From: an uncultured Pseudomonadota bacterium
GTDB taxonomy: Bacteria; Pseudomonadota; Alphaproteobacteria; Rs-D84
DNA: 64,000 nt
Assembly (NCBI GenBank): GCA_902774285.1
Contig: CACYHO010000001.1
Coordinates: 137,303-201,302 of the forward strand
Direction: 5' to 3'
Numbering within the stretch: the first letter of the stretch is position 1; the number at the start of each line of letters is the position of its first letter. The position numbers were made by a program, and so were the translations under genes. The notes under the pieces were generated by a model that ran no database searches, was not told the origin of the DNA, and saw only the letters and a list, made by a program, of their open reading frames with translations. Positions 26,513-35,244 of the stretch are shown here, in pieces.

Positions 26513-27082
26513 ATGAAATTCAAATTAATGTATTATGGGGACATATTAACAAACCCTAAAAAACGGGCGCAACATATCGCAGATATCCGCATGCAATTTC
26601 ACCCACAATTAAAGAAATTGGTAACTTTTCAACCTTGGAATAATCTGACAAAGTTTATGATGCCAGACGCCCAAAAAAGCCCTATTATTACACGTCATAT
26701 TGGCGGCATTGATTGGAACCCGATTATCAGTCCAAATTTAAAAATGATCGCCGAATTAGATATTTTGTTAATGCACCCAGAAATTATCGGTGTTCCACAT
26801 TCAGATATCGATAATCGTGTTAAGACAATCTTGGATGGGCTTCGTTGTCCACAGAACGAACACGAAATTGGGCAAAATACACCACGTGATGCTGGCCCGA
26901 TTTACACTCTATTGGACGACGACCATTTGGTTACTAAATTAACGGTTAATACCAGCCACTTATTATCACCAGATTTGTTCCCGTGTGATATAGAAAAAAC
27001 ACCTGACGCGGTATTTATGTTGATTGATGTTAATGTCCGTGTTACCGAAGGAACAATTGAAAACTTGCCATTTATGGCATAG
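26513..27082 (+). CDS. RusA-like Holliday-junction resolvase family protein
   Basis: RusA cuts Holliday junctions as a dimer. The 189-residue protein contains the family core DIDNRVKTILDGLR (residues 98-111), with the catalytic-type Asp-Asn, and a downstream acidic cluster LLDDDHLVTKL (about 133-143). It is longer than phage RusA (about 120 residues) because of an N-terminal part rich in His and Pro. AAGGAAAC precedes the ATG and a TATAAT box lies 44 bp upstream. It is a lone gene, not in a prophage. Function in recombination is inferred from the motif. Confidence 0.65.
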   Translation: MKFKLMYYGDILTNPKKRAQHIADIRMQFHPQLKKLVTFQPWNNLTKFMMPDAQKSPIITRHIGGIDWNPIISPNLKMIAELDILLMHPEIIGVPHSDIDNRVKTILDGLRCPQNEHEIGQNTPRDAGPIYTLLDDDHLVTKLTVNTSHLLSPDLFPCDIEKTPDAVFMLIDVNVRVTEGTIENLPFMA

Positions 27083-27100
27083 TAAATATTTTAATAAAAA

Positions 27101-27124
27101 ACACCGGCAAATGCCGGTGTTTTT
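27101..27124. terminator. Bidirectional terminator, CCGGCA family
   Basis: ACACCGGCA-AA-TGCCGGTGT with A-run and T-run between converging genes. Confidence 0.85.
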
Positions 27125-28194
27125 TACATAAATACTGACGTAATCTGTTCTTGCATTTGGAATGTACCCAAAACCACCCATCCAATTATCACGGACACCA
27201 GTATAATACCAATACTGTTAAGAACACTTGATATATTCTCCATTTTACGAACAGATTCTTCCATATAATCGCGTGCTATCTTATCAAGATTTTTATCAAA
27301 ATCATTCATATCAGAATATATTATCAAATCACCAATAATTTCTTCGCTCGGGAAATCTTTACCGGTTAAAGCCAACGCATTACCTAAATTTTCACCATTG
27401 GCAATATGATGCAATGCTTCGTCCAGAATATTTGATAAATATTTATTTGATGAATCTGCCAATAAACGCATCGCATCTGGCACAGATACACCCGCAGATA
27501 CCATAGCGGCTAAAGACATTAACCAGCTGACAGATACTTGCAATTTATATGTACTATAAGGTGGCAATTTATCAAACCAGGTTCTTACTTTGCCAGTCCA
27601 GTTTGGTAAAGATAACCACACAAAACTTACCAAACATAAAAACATTATCGCAACAACATACCAATACTTATTTGCAAAATTAGAAACATAGACCAACGAT
27701 GCAGCACTGCCACGCCAAACAATTTCGCTACCTGCTGCTTCAACAAGTGGCGGAACCAAATAAACACCAACCATAACTATGATTGCCACGGTTAAAAAGA
27801 ACAAAAACAACGGATATGTGATTGCTGACCACATTGCGCGTTTGATTCGATTAATACCACCAACAACACGTCCAACGTTTTCTAATGAAACCAATAAACT
27901 ACTCACATTCCCAGATGTTAACAAAAGCGTTTCTTCGTTTGGTACCCAGCCTTCTGTTGCCTGAGCAAAAGTCATACCGCGTTCAAGATTCTGTTGTATT
28001 TCACGCATCGCAATTGCAAAAGGTTCATTTGGTCTGCGCCCATCATGCGATTCTATCATTTCAATACGATGTAAAGCATCCATTAATGTAAAATTATTAC
28101 GCAACAAAGATGCGATTTTGCGCGAAATCGCCATACGTTTTTCTGTATCAGTCTTAAAAACAAATTTTGCATAAAGCAAATCTAATTTTGTCAT
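27124..28194 (-). CDS. Type IVb pilus inner-membrane protein, PilR/PilC/GspF-like
   Basis: This polytopic protein is the platform on which the assembly ATPase acts. The 356 residues contain two copies of the T2SSF domain: RMAISRKIASLLRNNFTLMDALHRI (about 20) and a second with SVSWLMSLAAMVSAGVSVPDAM (about 215), and about three membrane helices (115-150, 170-195, 325-350). It starts 4 bp behind the ATPase gene. The gene order pilO-pilP-ATPase-platform matches the thin-pilus operon of plasmid R64. Confidence 0.85.
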   Translation of the reverse strand: MTKLDLLYAKFVFKTDTEKRMAISRKIASLLRNNFTLMDALHRIEMIESHDGRRPNEPFAIAMREIQQNLERGMTFAQATEGWVPNEETLLLTSGNVSSLLVSLENVGRVVGGINRIKRAMWSAITYPLFLFFLTVAIIVMVGVYLVPPLVEAAGSEIVWRGSAASLVYVSNFANKYWYVVAIMFLCLVSFVWLSLPNWTGKVRTWFDKLPPYSTYKLQVSVSWLMSLAAMVSAGVSVPDAMRLLADSSNKYLSNILDEALHHIANGENLGNALALTGKDFPSEEIIGDLIIYSDMNDFDKNLDKIARDYMEESVRKMENISSVLNSIGIILVSVIIGWVVLGTFQMQEQITSVFM

Positions 28195-28198
28195 AATA

Positions 28199-29818
28199 TT
28201 AATACACCCATGGTCTGTCTAATAAACCAACCCAACGTTCTAATTCATCAACACCTATTATTCCACGCAACATTAATTCCATGGCTGCCTCTTTAAGAGT
28301 GCGCCCGTTCATTTTTTCCAACCAGTATTTTGTCGCACCTTCTGTGTCACCAGAAAGAGCCAGACTTAAAAATTCACTATTTGTCATTATAATTTCACCG
28401 GCCTTGATACGACCAATTGTTCCGGTTCCATTACAGTGTTCGCAACCAGCCCCGCGAATATATGTTTGATTTAAACCCAAATCACCAAAAGTTTCTTTTA
28501 CACGATTATACGCATTATGGTCATGATGATCACTTAATCTTTCACGACAATACGGACAAAGTTTTTTGAACAAACGCATAGATACCAATCCGCGCATCAT
28601 CGTTTCATCTTTTAATTTAAATGCTTCAACCCCCATGTCCAACAAACGTGTTAACGCACCCATCGCAGAGTTAGCGTGCAAGGTTGTCCAAACATTATGA
28701 CCAGATAATGCACCTTTTACCGTTAATTGTGCAGCAGAAAGAGTTCTTATTTCACCAACCATTAATGTATCAGGGTCGCTTCGCAACGCAGCAGCCAACG
28801 CTTCTGTAAATTTTTCTTCGCGTTGTTCTTCGTTTACTGCATTAACCACTGGGATTTGGTGTGCACCAAAAATCTTTTGTTCTGCCGGATCTTCAACAGT
28901 GATAAGATTTATTTCATATCTTCTTTCTTTTAACATTAACGCCATATTACGAACTAATGTCGTAGATTTACCAGACGAAGTTGGACCTGCAACGATAACC
29001 AGTCCCGTTGGTGCAGAACGCAATCTTAATAATAATTTTTGTTCGTATTCATTAAATTCTTGTTCTGTTTTTATGCCTTCACTTGGGTTATCATAAAGCA
29101 AACGCATAACAACATATTGCGAACCAAATGCAATTGGATTAAATTGCATTCTTATGCCCAATATACCGTTTGGTAAATATAAATCTTTCGTTCCGCGTAA
29201 TGGTGTCCGACCATCTTTTTGCGCAGTCTGATATTCATTTTGTGCATAACTTGAATTAGAAATATCAGCCGACGCAAAAGCCGCACGAACAAAAGATTCT
29301 CCCCACTGTGAATTATATTCAAAAACTGGTTGCATACTGCCATCAATACGAAAATATACTGTTGTTTGATCGGCAACTTCTATATGTATATCAGAAACCT
29401 TTTGTGCCGCAGCGCGCGCTATGATATCAACAAAATCTTTCTGCATCTGATTGTCGTAATCAATGCGCGAATGTATTGTTCCGCCCAACCTTTCGTCGTT
29501 TATTTTGTATATATTCGATATCAACCCAAGATCAGAATAAAAAGGCTGTTTAACAATTTTATTTTTTTGATGCAACAAATCAATAAAAGCCAAAACACGA
29601 CCATCGTATTGATGTGTTCGCGATATTATAATCTCACCACCTGAAAAATAAGCAATCAAACTTTGTGTATCTTTTGGCAAAGCAAATTCGGCAGCATACG
29701 CAGTCAACAAACGATTATTGTTCGAAAACAAATAATCCAATATTTCTTTGTTGCCAGAATTTTCTAATCCATTTGGAATAGATAATTGATCTGAAAAAAT
29801 ATTATCGTTATTTTCCAT
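28199..29818 (-). CDS. Type IVb pilus assembly ATPase, PilQ(R64)/PilB/GspE-like
   Basis: The ATPase drives pilus polymerisation. The 539-residue protein has the N1E-like region, IHIEVADQTTVYFRIDGS (about 145), Walker A VAGPTSSGKST (about 265), the Asp box ITVEDPAE (about 305), Walker B DPDTLMVGEIR (about 345), the His box and a four-Cys zinc site (CPYCRERL..CEHCNGTG, about 425-475) that marks assembly rather than retraction ATPases. Immediate neighbours are the other pilus genes. No retraction ATPase is seen here. Confidence 0.9.
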   Translation of the reverse strand: MENNDNIFSDQLSIPNGLENSGNKEILDYLFSNNNRLLTAYAAEFALPKDTQSLIAYFSGGEIIISRTHQYDGRVLAFIDLLHQKNKIVKQPFYSDLGLISNIYKINDERLGGTIHSRIDYDNQMQKDFVDIIARAAAQKVSDIHIEVADQTTVYFRIDGSMQPVFEYNSQWGESFVRAAFASADISNSSYAQNEYQTAQKDGRTPLRGTKDLYLPNGILGIRMQFNPIAFGSQYVVMRLLYDNPSEGIKTEQEFNEYEQKLLLRLRSAPTGLVIVAGPTSSGKSTTLVRNMALMLKERRYEINLITVEDPAEQKIFGAHQIPVVNAVNEEQREEKFTEALAAALRSDPDTLMVGEIRTLSAAQLTVKGALSGHNVWTTLHANSAMGALTRLLDMGVEAFKLKDETMMRGLVSMRLFKKLCPYCRERLSDHHDHNAYNRVKETFGDLGLNQTYIRGAGCEHCNGTGTIGRIKAGEIIMTNSEFLSLALSGDTEGATKYWLEKMNGRTLKEAAMELMLRGIIGVDELERWVGLLDRPWVY

Positions 29819-29820
29819 AA

Positions 29821-30468
29821 TTATTTTCCGATATTAAGGCTTTCTGTTTCACCGTCTTTTTCAAAAATTATACCTTCGTTCAAAGAAATAGATTTTACGA
29901 TATAACCATCTAATTCTTTGCCAACTGCAATGCGTCTGTTTTGCCCAGTAGAAACTTCTTCAATAGTTGCCTGTAATTGATTATCAACACCAACAACATT
30001 TATTAATTTGTATTTTTTACTTACACTGCTTTCTTCTTTCTTTTCTTGAACTTTTGCAACAACTTCTGGTTCTTCATCAACAGTTGTTATTTGACGTTTT
30101 AATTTTTCTGTTTGTATTTCAAGTTGTGTTTTTGCCGCTTCTAATTCTTGTTGTTGTTGTTCTGCACGACCAGAAAGAGTATCTAATTCAATTTGCAATT
30201 TTATTCTTTCCGCGTTTAATCTTTCTAAATCTAAATCAAGTTGTGCACGTTCTTTTTCTAATTGAGCAACAACTTTTTCTTGTTCAAGAACCGTAATTTT
30301 TTCAAACAAAGAACCATTTTCATTATAATTCAATAATGCTTCCGAAGAAATACGATCGGCCATTTCGACATCTGTTTCTTCTATTATTTCTTCTTCCCCA
30401 AAAGCATAGGTATTAACACCAACAGATATCAATCCTAAACACATAAAGAACATTAATTTTTTAAACAT
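29821..30468 (-). CDS. Type IVb pilus biogenesis protein PilP-like
   Basis: PilP proteins are periplasmic and link the inner-membrane complex to the secretin. The 215-residue precursor has a signal peptide (residues 1-22), a long coiled coil (about 55-130, EKERAQLDLDLERLNAERIK) and a C-terminal beta domain (LINVVGVDNQLQATIEEVSTGQNRRIAVG..) similar to the PilP fold. The ATG at 30468 is chosen for the AAAGGACC site 4 bp ahead. It lies between the PilO-like and ATPase genes. Confidence 0.75.
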   Translation of the reverse strand: MFKKLMFFMCLGLISVGVNTYAFGEEEIIEETDVEMADRISSEALLNYNENGSLFEKITVLEQEKVVAQLEKERAQLDLDLERLNAERIKLQIELDTLSGRAEQQQQELEAAKTQLEIQTEKLKRQITTVDEEPEVVAKVQEKKEESSVSKKYKLINVVGVDNQLQATIEEVSTGQNRRIAVGKELDGYIVKSISLNEGIIFEKDGETESLNIGK

Positions 30469-30479
30469 TTTTGGTCCTT

Positions 30480-31730
30480 TTATTTTGTATAAATTATAAC
30501 TTCGTAATTCCATGTTTTTGTATTCGCGCGCCAAGATACAGACGGCATATACACACCATTAAAATCTTTAAACGCATACATAAATTCAGACGGCATCAGT
30601 TTCGAAGACACAGATATTTCTGTGACATTCAAAGTTTCTGCATTGCCATTATTCAAAATTGTATCTGACACATTACTTATATCTGCACGCGTATTTATCT
30701 GTTGGAAAATAGTAGCAACATCACGCGCCACAGTTTCGCCGTCACGTTCTTCCAAAGAAGAATGTGTTTGCAAAACAGGCAATTTAACACGAACTATTAT
30801 CTCGTTTTCCGATGTCTGTTGAACAATTGCACCAGGCATTAATTCGCCACCAATTTCATAAAAATCATTCAATGTTCCAAAATCACGAGAAAAAGTTGCA
30901 GACACATATTCGCCATCACATTTTGCAAATGTCTGATTCCAACCAGCAATTGGTTGCATAACAAAAGCAATCGCTTTATAACACAAATTCGCCCTTTCCA
31001 TAACATCTGGCAATTTATCATACGGATATTCAAAAGATTCTATCGCGGCCTCTTCTGCCAATTTCTTATCAAGAATTTCTTGTTTTTTTAATTCAATTTG
31101 ATGTCTGTATTCTTTCGCCAAATCCGTATTTAAATTGACACCGCTATCAGATGTGTTTTTTACAGGATTACTTAAAATATAAACACCAAACAATATGAAC
31201 AAAATTGCACAAACAGCTGCCGGCAAAACACTTTTCATAAAACCGATTGGCTTCAAATGCGCAACACTGTAAAAACTTATTAAATCTGATATATTCTTTT
31301 CTTGTGATTTAGGCACCCCCCAACTGGACGGCGCAATTAAAAGCCCCCAATCTGGCAAAGCAGCCAATTCCGTATACAATTTGCGCGCAACTTCTGCGTT
31401 TTCAATTAAAATATCACGAATTATTATCCCGTTTCTTACTGCAACCAGATAAAAATATTTATCAACACTGAATATTGCCAAAAAAGAAACAAAATCAGAT
31501 AATGAATTAGCAACTTGTGCAGCAGCACTGCCCATTCCAGCACGCGCACCATCACGCGATGCTGCCATACCAATCATAGATTTATATTCTGTGAAAAGAG
31601 TATATTTTTTATCTGCATTTTTGGCCAGTTTTTTTGCCCAATTTCTTGCATTATTACCAAGCCCCAGGGGTTGCCAAAAAAGCCCTGTTGCAAATTTTTT
31701 ATAATGAACAGTTATTATTTGTTTTATCAA
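30480..31730 (-). CDS. Type IVb pilus PilO2-like inner-membrane protein
   Basis: The 416-residue protein has a cytoplasmic N-domain resembling an actin-like/PilM-type region (GLGNNARNWAKKLAKNADKKY; VDKYFYLVAVRNGII), one membrane helix (about 168-190, VLPAAVCAILFILFGVYIL), a coiled coil and a periplasmic C-domain. This layout matches PilO of R64-type pili. It starts with TTG behind a purine-rich GAGAGAA. It is the first gene of the four-gene pilus operon. Confidence 0.7.
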   Translation of the reverse strand: MIKQIITVHYKKFATGLFWQPLGLGNNARNWAKKLAKNADKKYTLFTEYKSMIGMAASRDGARAGMGSAAAQVANSLSDFVSFLAIFSVDKYFYLVAVRNGIIIRDILIENAEVARKLYTELAALPDWGLLIAPSSWGVPKSQEKNISDLISFYSVAHLKPIGFMKSVLPAAVCAILFILFGVYILSNPVKNTSDSGVNLNTDLAKEYRHQIELKKQEILDKKLAEEAAIESFEYPYDKLPDVMERANLCYKAIAFVMQPIAGWNQTFAKCDGEYVSATFSRDFGTLNDFYEIGGELMPGAIVQQTSENEIIVRVKLPVLQTHSSLEERDGETVARDVATIFQQINTRADISNVSDTILNNGNAETLNVTEISVSSKLMPSEFMYAFKDFNGVYMPSVSWRANTKTWNYEVIIYTK

Positions 31731-31796
31731 TTCTCTCTCTTTATGCGTATTATAGCATAAAAAGATAAAAAAAATAAAGTCGAAATTTGTAATAAA

Positions 31797-31818
31797 AAAG
31801 TCGTATTTCTACGACTTT
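31797..31818 (-). terminator. Terminator of the lipid A operon
   Basis: AAAGTCGTA/TACGACTTT with a 4-nt loop lies right behind the small lipoprotein gene and separates the lipid A operon from the pilus operon. Confidence 0.75.
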
Positions 31819-31821
31819 TTA

Positions 31822-32130
31822 TTATTTTTCGCAATTATAAACTTTTACTTTAAATTTAAATGTATTTTTTGGCCCAAAAATTGCATCTGGGTTTTCAACT
31901 GTACTCTGATCAACAATATAATAAGAATCGCCTAATATTTTTTGTTCCAATATACTTTTTTCTAAATATTCATATGCCCCTGATAATTTATATGTTGTTG
32001 CACTTGAATCAATTGTATATAAATATTCACAATTTTTTGGTTCTGTATCTAATCTGTTTAAACCGCTGCCAGCATCGGTTGCCTGGGCACATGCTGTTAA
32101 TACCAAAGGTAAAATTAATAATTTTTTCAT
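31822..32130 (-). CDS. Small lipoprotein, unknown (DUF4156-like look)
   Basis: The 102-residue protein starts with MKKLLILPLVLTACAQ, a lipoprotein signal (lipobox LTAC). The short mature part has two cysteines (KNCEYL, YNCEK), a Gly-Asp-Ser-Tyr-Tyr core and ends at a beta strand, a layout like small outer-membrane lipoproteins of the DUF4156 kind. It follows lpxC by 12 bp and closes the lipid A operon. Function unknown. Confidence 0.65.
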   Translation of the reverse strand: MKKLLILPLVLTACAQATDAGSGLNRLDTEPKNCEYLYTIDSSATTYKLSGAYEYLEKSILEQKILGDSYYIVDQSTVENPDAIFGPKNTFKFKVKVYNCEK

Positions 32131-32142
32131 GCTTTTTCCTTT

Positions 32143-33078
32143 TTATTCTTCAATAATTTCATAATTTGATTTATCGCTGAATAATTTACGCAAAACCAGA
32201 TTATTCAACGCATGCGAACCCTTGCAAGATTCCAGATGACCATATATAAATCCGCCACTGGTGAACATATCACCAACAGCATCTATGATTTTATGACGAA
32301 CAAATTCATCCTTGTAATATAATTTATTAAGCGTTCCGTCACCATTGTCATTCAAAGCAATCACATTATTTTCATTTGCGCCACGACCCATACCATGCGC
32401 CTTTAACCATTCCCATTCTGAATATTTTCCAAAAGTGCGTGATTTTGAAATATCTTTAATAAATTTATCAACAGATTTTTTTGTCCCGTCTAATAAACAA
32501 GAATAAGATTGTGTACCAATAATTTTATCTTTGTAAACCAAGGTTGCATCAATCAACAACCCATTATCATTTGGTGATAATTTAACATAACCGTTTCCTT
32601 TGCGCCAAATTGTATGATTCAAAATCATAGTTTTTAATTTTTTCCAGAAAGGCATTGTTTTAACCAATTCATTACGATGTGCAATAACGGTTTTTTTAAC
32701 TATTATTTTTTTCATTGGTGTTTTTGTTTTTATAGCACCATTGAAAGCATTTATAAATTCATATGCACTGCCATCTAATATTGGTGTTTCTGGACCATCT
32801 ATATCAATAACTGCAGAATCAATACCAGATACGAAAAGTGCAGCCATCAAATGTTCAATTGTCTGAACATGCGCGCCATTTTTATCACCTATTGTGGTAT
32901 TACGCATCAAAGTTTCACCGACATTATCATACCGCGCAGCGATCAAATCAGAACATTTGATATCTGTTCTTTGAAAGAAAATTCCAGGTTTTTTTGATGG
33001 TTTTACAACCATATTTGCCGGCAACCCAGAATGAATACCAACACCAGATATTTTAATTTTTTTGTTTACAGATGTCAT
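32143..33078 (-). CDS. lpxC: LpxC, UDP-3-O-acyl-N-acetylglucosamine deacetylase
   Basis: LpxC performs the committed step of lipid A synthesis, a zinc-dependent deacetylation. The 311-residue protein has VGIHSG (about 13), QTIEHLMAALF (about 73) with a zinc His, SRTFG (about 200) and FVRHKIIDAVGDMF (about 258) with zinc His and Asp plus the catalytic HKxxD region, and SHALN near the end. It overlaps lpxK by 26 bp. Placement with lpxK and an acyltransferase shows a lipid A operon. Confidence 0.95.
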   Translation of the reverse strand: MTSVNKKIKISGVGIHSGLPANMVVKPSKKPGIFFQRTDIKCSDLIAARYDNVGETLMRNTTIGDKNGAHVQTIEHLMAALFVSGIDSAVIDIDGPETPILDGSAYEFINAFNGAIKTKTPMKKIIVKKTVIAHRNELVKTMPFWKKLKTMILNHTIWRKGNGYVKLSPNDNGLLIDATLVYKDKIIGTQSYSCLLDGTKKSVDKFIKDISKSRTFGKYSEWEWLKAHGMGRGANENNVIALNDNGDGTLNKLYYKDEFVRHKIIDAVGDMFTSGGFIYGHLESCKGSHALNNLVLRKLFSDKSNYEIIEE

Positions 33079-33979
33079 TTACCCTTCCTTTTAACCAATC
33101 GTAAAAATTACCTTCGATTTGTGTTTGTAATGCAGAAAATCTTATTTGTTTTTGTGCCCAATCTGGAATACGCACCCAATCTTTTTCTGTTGTTAATAAT
33201 TTAGCCCCTTTTTCATCTGCCAAGCTTATCAATTTTTTAATATCATCATCGGTATATTGATAATGATCTGGGAAAGATATTTTTTCAACAATCTTACATG
33301 GAATATTATTAAAGAATTTTTCAGGATAACCTATCCCCGCAAAAGCGATTACTGCTTCCTTTGCATCATATGGACAAATTTCACTGTTTTTTGCATAGAA
33401 GATTGGAATATTCGTAGGCAACGCAAAATTAGGATGAACTTTTTTTCTTTTTATAAGCACAATCGCATCTGCACGTTGTATGGCAGATCTGGTTTCACGT
33501 AATGGACCCGCAGGCAACAAGAAACCATTTGCATAACCAATAGATTCATCGAAAACCAAAACAGAAATATCTTTTCTAATACTGGAATTTTGAAAACCAT
33601 CATCCATTATAATTGGTGTATTTGATTTTTGTTTATTTAATAAAATCAGATTACTTTTTCGATTTCCAACATGAACCAAAATATTATCAGACGATAACAT
33701 TTTTGCCTCATCACCAATATCACCAGTCTGTTTAGTTTTTTTATACCCGCGCATAACGACAGGCGCATCAAAAAACTTGGCTACATTGCGAACTATTGGT
33801 GTTTTTCCGACACCACCAGATAAAATATTTCCGAAACATATGATTGGACGACGCGAAACATATTCGTGTTTTTTACGAATATTAAAAACAAACCTGCTGC
33901 CCAAAAGGTAAAATATCGAAAATGGTAAAAGTGCCATCGATACAAAACCTTTTCTTAAAAACCATTTTGGTGTTTTCAT
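33053..33979 (-). CDS. lpxK: LpxK, tetraacyldisaccharide 4'-kinase
   Basis: LpxK phosphorylates the lipid A precursor at the 4' position. The 308-residue protein has the N-terminal membrane segment (about 10-30), the Walker A-like FGNILSGGVGKTP (about 48-60), DDGFQN (about 126) and FAGIGYPEKFF (about 215), typical of the family. It overlaps lpxC by 26 bp, indicating coupled translation. Confidence 0.94.
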   Translation of the reverse strand: MKTPKWFLRKGFVSMALLPFSIFYLLGSRFVFNIRKKHEYVSRRPIICFGNILSGGVGKTPIVRNVAKFFDAPVVMRGYKKTKQTGDIGDEAKMLSSDNILVHVGNRKSNLILLNKQKSNTPIIMDDGFQNSSIRKDISVLVFDESIGYANGFLLPAGPLRETRSAIQRADAIVLIKRKKVHPNFALPTNIPIFYAKNSEICPYDAKEAVIAFAGIGYPEKFFNNIPCKIVEKISFPDHYQYTDDDIKKLISLADEKGAKLLTTEKDWVRIPDWAQKQIRFSALQTQIEGNFYDWLKGRVNDICKQKN

Positions 33980-33990
33980 AAATATTCCAT

Positions 33991-34734
33991 TTATTTAATA
34001 AAATTTTCAGGTGTTAAATCTTGTTCAACACGAAAATCAGTAAAACGTTTATCTAAATCATAAGCCTGTTTAACCATGATATCTTCCAATTTTTTACGAA
34101 CAGCTTCGAATTCTTCAGTCTTTGTTTTGCGATCAATAAATATAGGTTCACCAACAGTTCCCGTCATTATTGAAAACGGTTTCATTAACAAATAACGATC
34201 CCATCTGTTTAAAAACCAAGGGCGCGAACAAGAATAACAAACAGGTATAATTGGCGCGCCTGTCATTTTGGCAAAATACAAAGCACCATCATGAAAACGC
34301 ATTGACGGACCATTTGGACCATCAGGCGATAACGCCAAACAATATTTACCATTGTTCAAAACACTTATACCACGTTTTAAAACATTAACACCACCGCCAT
34401 CAGAAGAACCATAAATTGTTTTAAGACCAAACAATTTTTCCATTTTTGCAATTGCACGACCGTCTTTCTTACTATCTGCAATAGCATATCCACGCACACG
34501 ATTCAAAGCGATAACAGGCGATAACATCATTGTTCGACCATGCCAAAAAACAAATATGGCCGGTTTGCGTGCATATTTTCTTAATATCTGCAGACCATTA
34601 ATTTCTTTTCTGGACGTAAGATAAACAAACCAGATAAGGACATAATAAACAACAGCCAAAAACCATTGAATTACACCCCAACCATAGATAAATCTAAAAA
34701 AACGTCTTAATCTTTTTTTAAGTGCTTTTTTCAT
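33991..34734 (-). CDS. DUF374 lysophospholipid/lipid A acyltransferase-like protein
   Basis: The 247-residue protein has an N-terminal membrane segment (about 22-40) and the DUF374 acyltransferase pattern: FVFWHGRTMML (about 68) replacing the usual HxxxxD motif, SKKDGRAIAKMEKLFG (about 92), SSDGGGVNVLKRGI and SPDGPNGPSMRFHDGALYFAKMTGAPIIPV (about 135-165). In alphaproteobacteria members sit by the KDO or lipid A genes and attach acyl chains to lipid A. ATG at 34734 is preferred because AAGG lies 8 bp ahead. It heads the operon with lpxK and lpxC. Confidence 0.85.
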   Translation of the reverse strand: MKKALKKRLRRFFRFIYGWGVIQWFLAVVYYVLIWFVYLTSRKEINGLQILRKYARKPAIFVFWHGRTMMLSPVIALNRVRGYAIADSKKDGRAIAKMEKLFGLKTIYGSSDGGGVNVLKRGISVLNNGKYCLALSPDGPNGPSMRFHDGALYFAKMTGAPIIPVCYSCSRPWFLNRWDRYLLMKPFSIMTGTVGEPIFIDRKTKTEEFEAVRKKLEDIMVKQAYDLDKRFTDFRVEQDLTPENFIK

Positions 34735-34801
34735 ACAAAAAACCTTATACATAAGATTTTAGCAACAAAAAAACCACAATGCAAGGGTCAACAAAAAAAC
34801 C

Positions 34802-34827
34802 GCCCTTGTGGACAGTTTTGTAAATTC
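34802..34827 (-). terminator. Terminator after element C
   Basis: On the minus strand CTGTCC-ACAA-GGGCGG (with two G-T pairs) is followed by seven T, closing the tRNA-fMet unit. Confidence 0.65.
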
Positions 34828-34970
34828 TGGTTGCAGGAGAAGGATTTCCCTCGGCATAAATGCCTGCGGGGCAACCGTAACGATTCCGGTGCGCAATGCT
34901 TCCGAAATCTACTTGTTGTGAACCAAGCAACTTCGTTGCAAACTTACAAACCTCTGACCACAAAAAATTT
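34828..34970 (-). repeat. tRNA-tail (RtT-like) element C behind tRNA-fMet
   Basis: Read on the minus strand, the element ends in a 20-nt copy (34828-34847, one mismatch) of the tRNA-fMet tail (35011-35030), period 183 bp. It has hairpin GCAAC-GAA-GTTGC, ACAACAAGTAGATTTC, an 8-bp stem GATTTCGG/CCGGAATC (34882-34909) with a 12-nt loop, TTACGGTTGCCCCGCAG, hairpin GGCAT/ATGCC and CGAG (34850-34880). Compared with element B the stem bases differ but pairing is kept, which supports a structured RNA or a folded DNA site. Confidence 0.8.
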
Positions 34971-35005
34971 AAATAAAAAGACACCGCTTTGGGTGTCTTT
35001 TTATT
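34971..35005 (-). terminator. Terminator behind tRNA-fMet
   Basis: AAAAAGACACC/GGTGTCTTTTT hairpin with T-run, directly behind the tRNA. Confidence 0.8.
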
Positions 35006-35010
35006 TAAAC

Positions 35011-35087
<77 letters not shown>

Positions 35088-35100
35088 ATAAAGCAAGGTT

Positions 35101-35128
35101 ATTATATATCTTTAATCCTAACTGTCAA
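35101..35128 (-). promoter_or_regulatory. Promoter of tRNA-fMet
   Basis: On the minus strand a consensus TTGACA, 16 bp, TATAAT, about 13 bp before the tRNA. It is back-to-back with the promoter at 35146. Confidence 0.8.
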
Positions 35129-35145
35129 ATAAAAAACGCATTTTG

Positions 35146-35174
35146 TTGATTTTTTTGCTGATTTATGATATAAT
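35146..35174 (+). promoter_or_regulatory. Promoter upstream of the tail-fibre-like gene
   Basis: TTGATT, 17 bp, TATAAT. The predicted start near 35181 lies only about 6 nt before an intrinsic terminator. Confidence 0.65.
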
Positions 35175-35186
35175 ATGCTACAGATT

Positions 35187-35218
35187 CGACGGGCAATATA
35201 CCCGTCGTTTTTTATTTT
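35187..35218 (+). terminator. Leader terminator 1
   Basis: CGACGGG-CAATATA-CCCGTCG followed by TTTTTTATTTT, immediately after the promoter. Confidence 0.8.
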
Positions 35219-35222
35219 AATT

Positions 35223-35244
35223 GCCGGCAAATGCCGGCTTTTTT
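35223..35244 (+). terminator. Leader terminator 2, CCGGCA family
   Basis: GCCGGCA-AA-TGCCGGC followed by TTTTTT, 23 bp before the next ATG. Confidence 0.75.
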
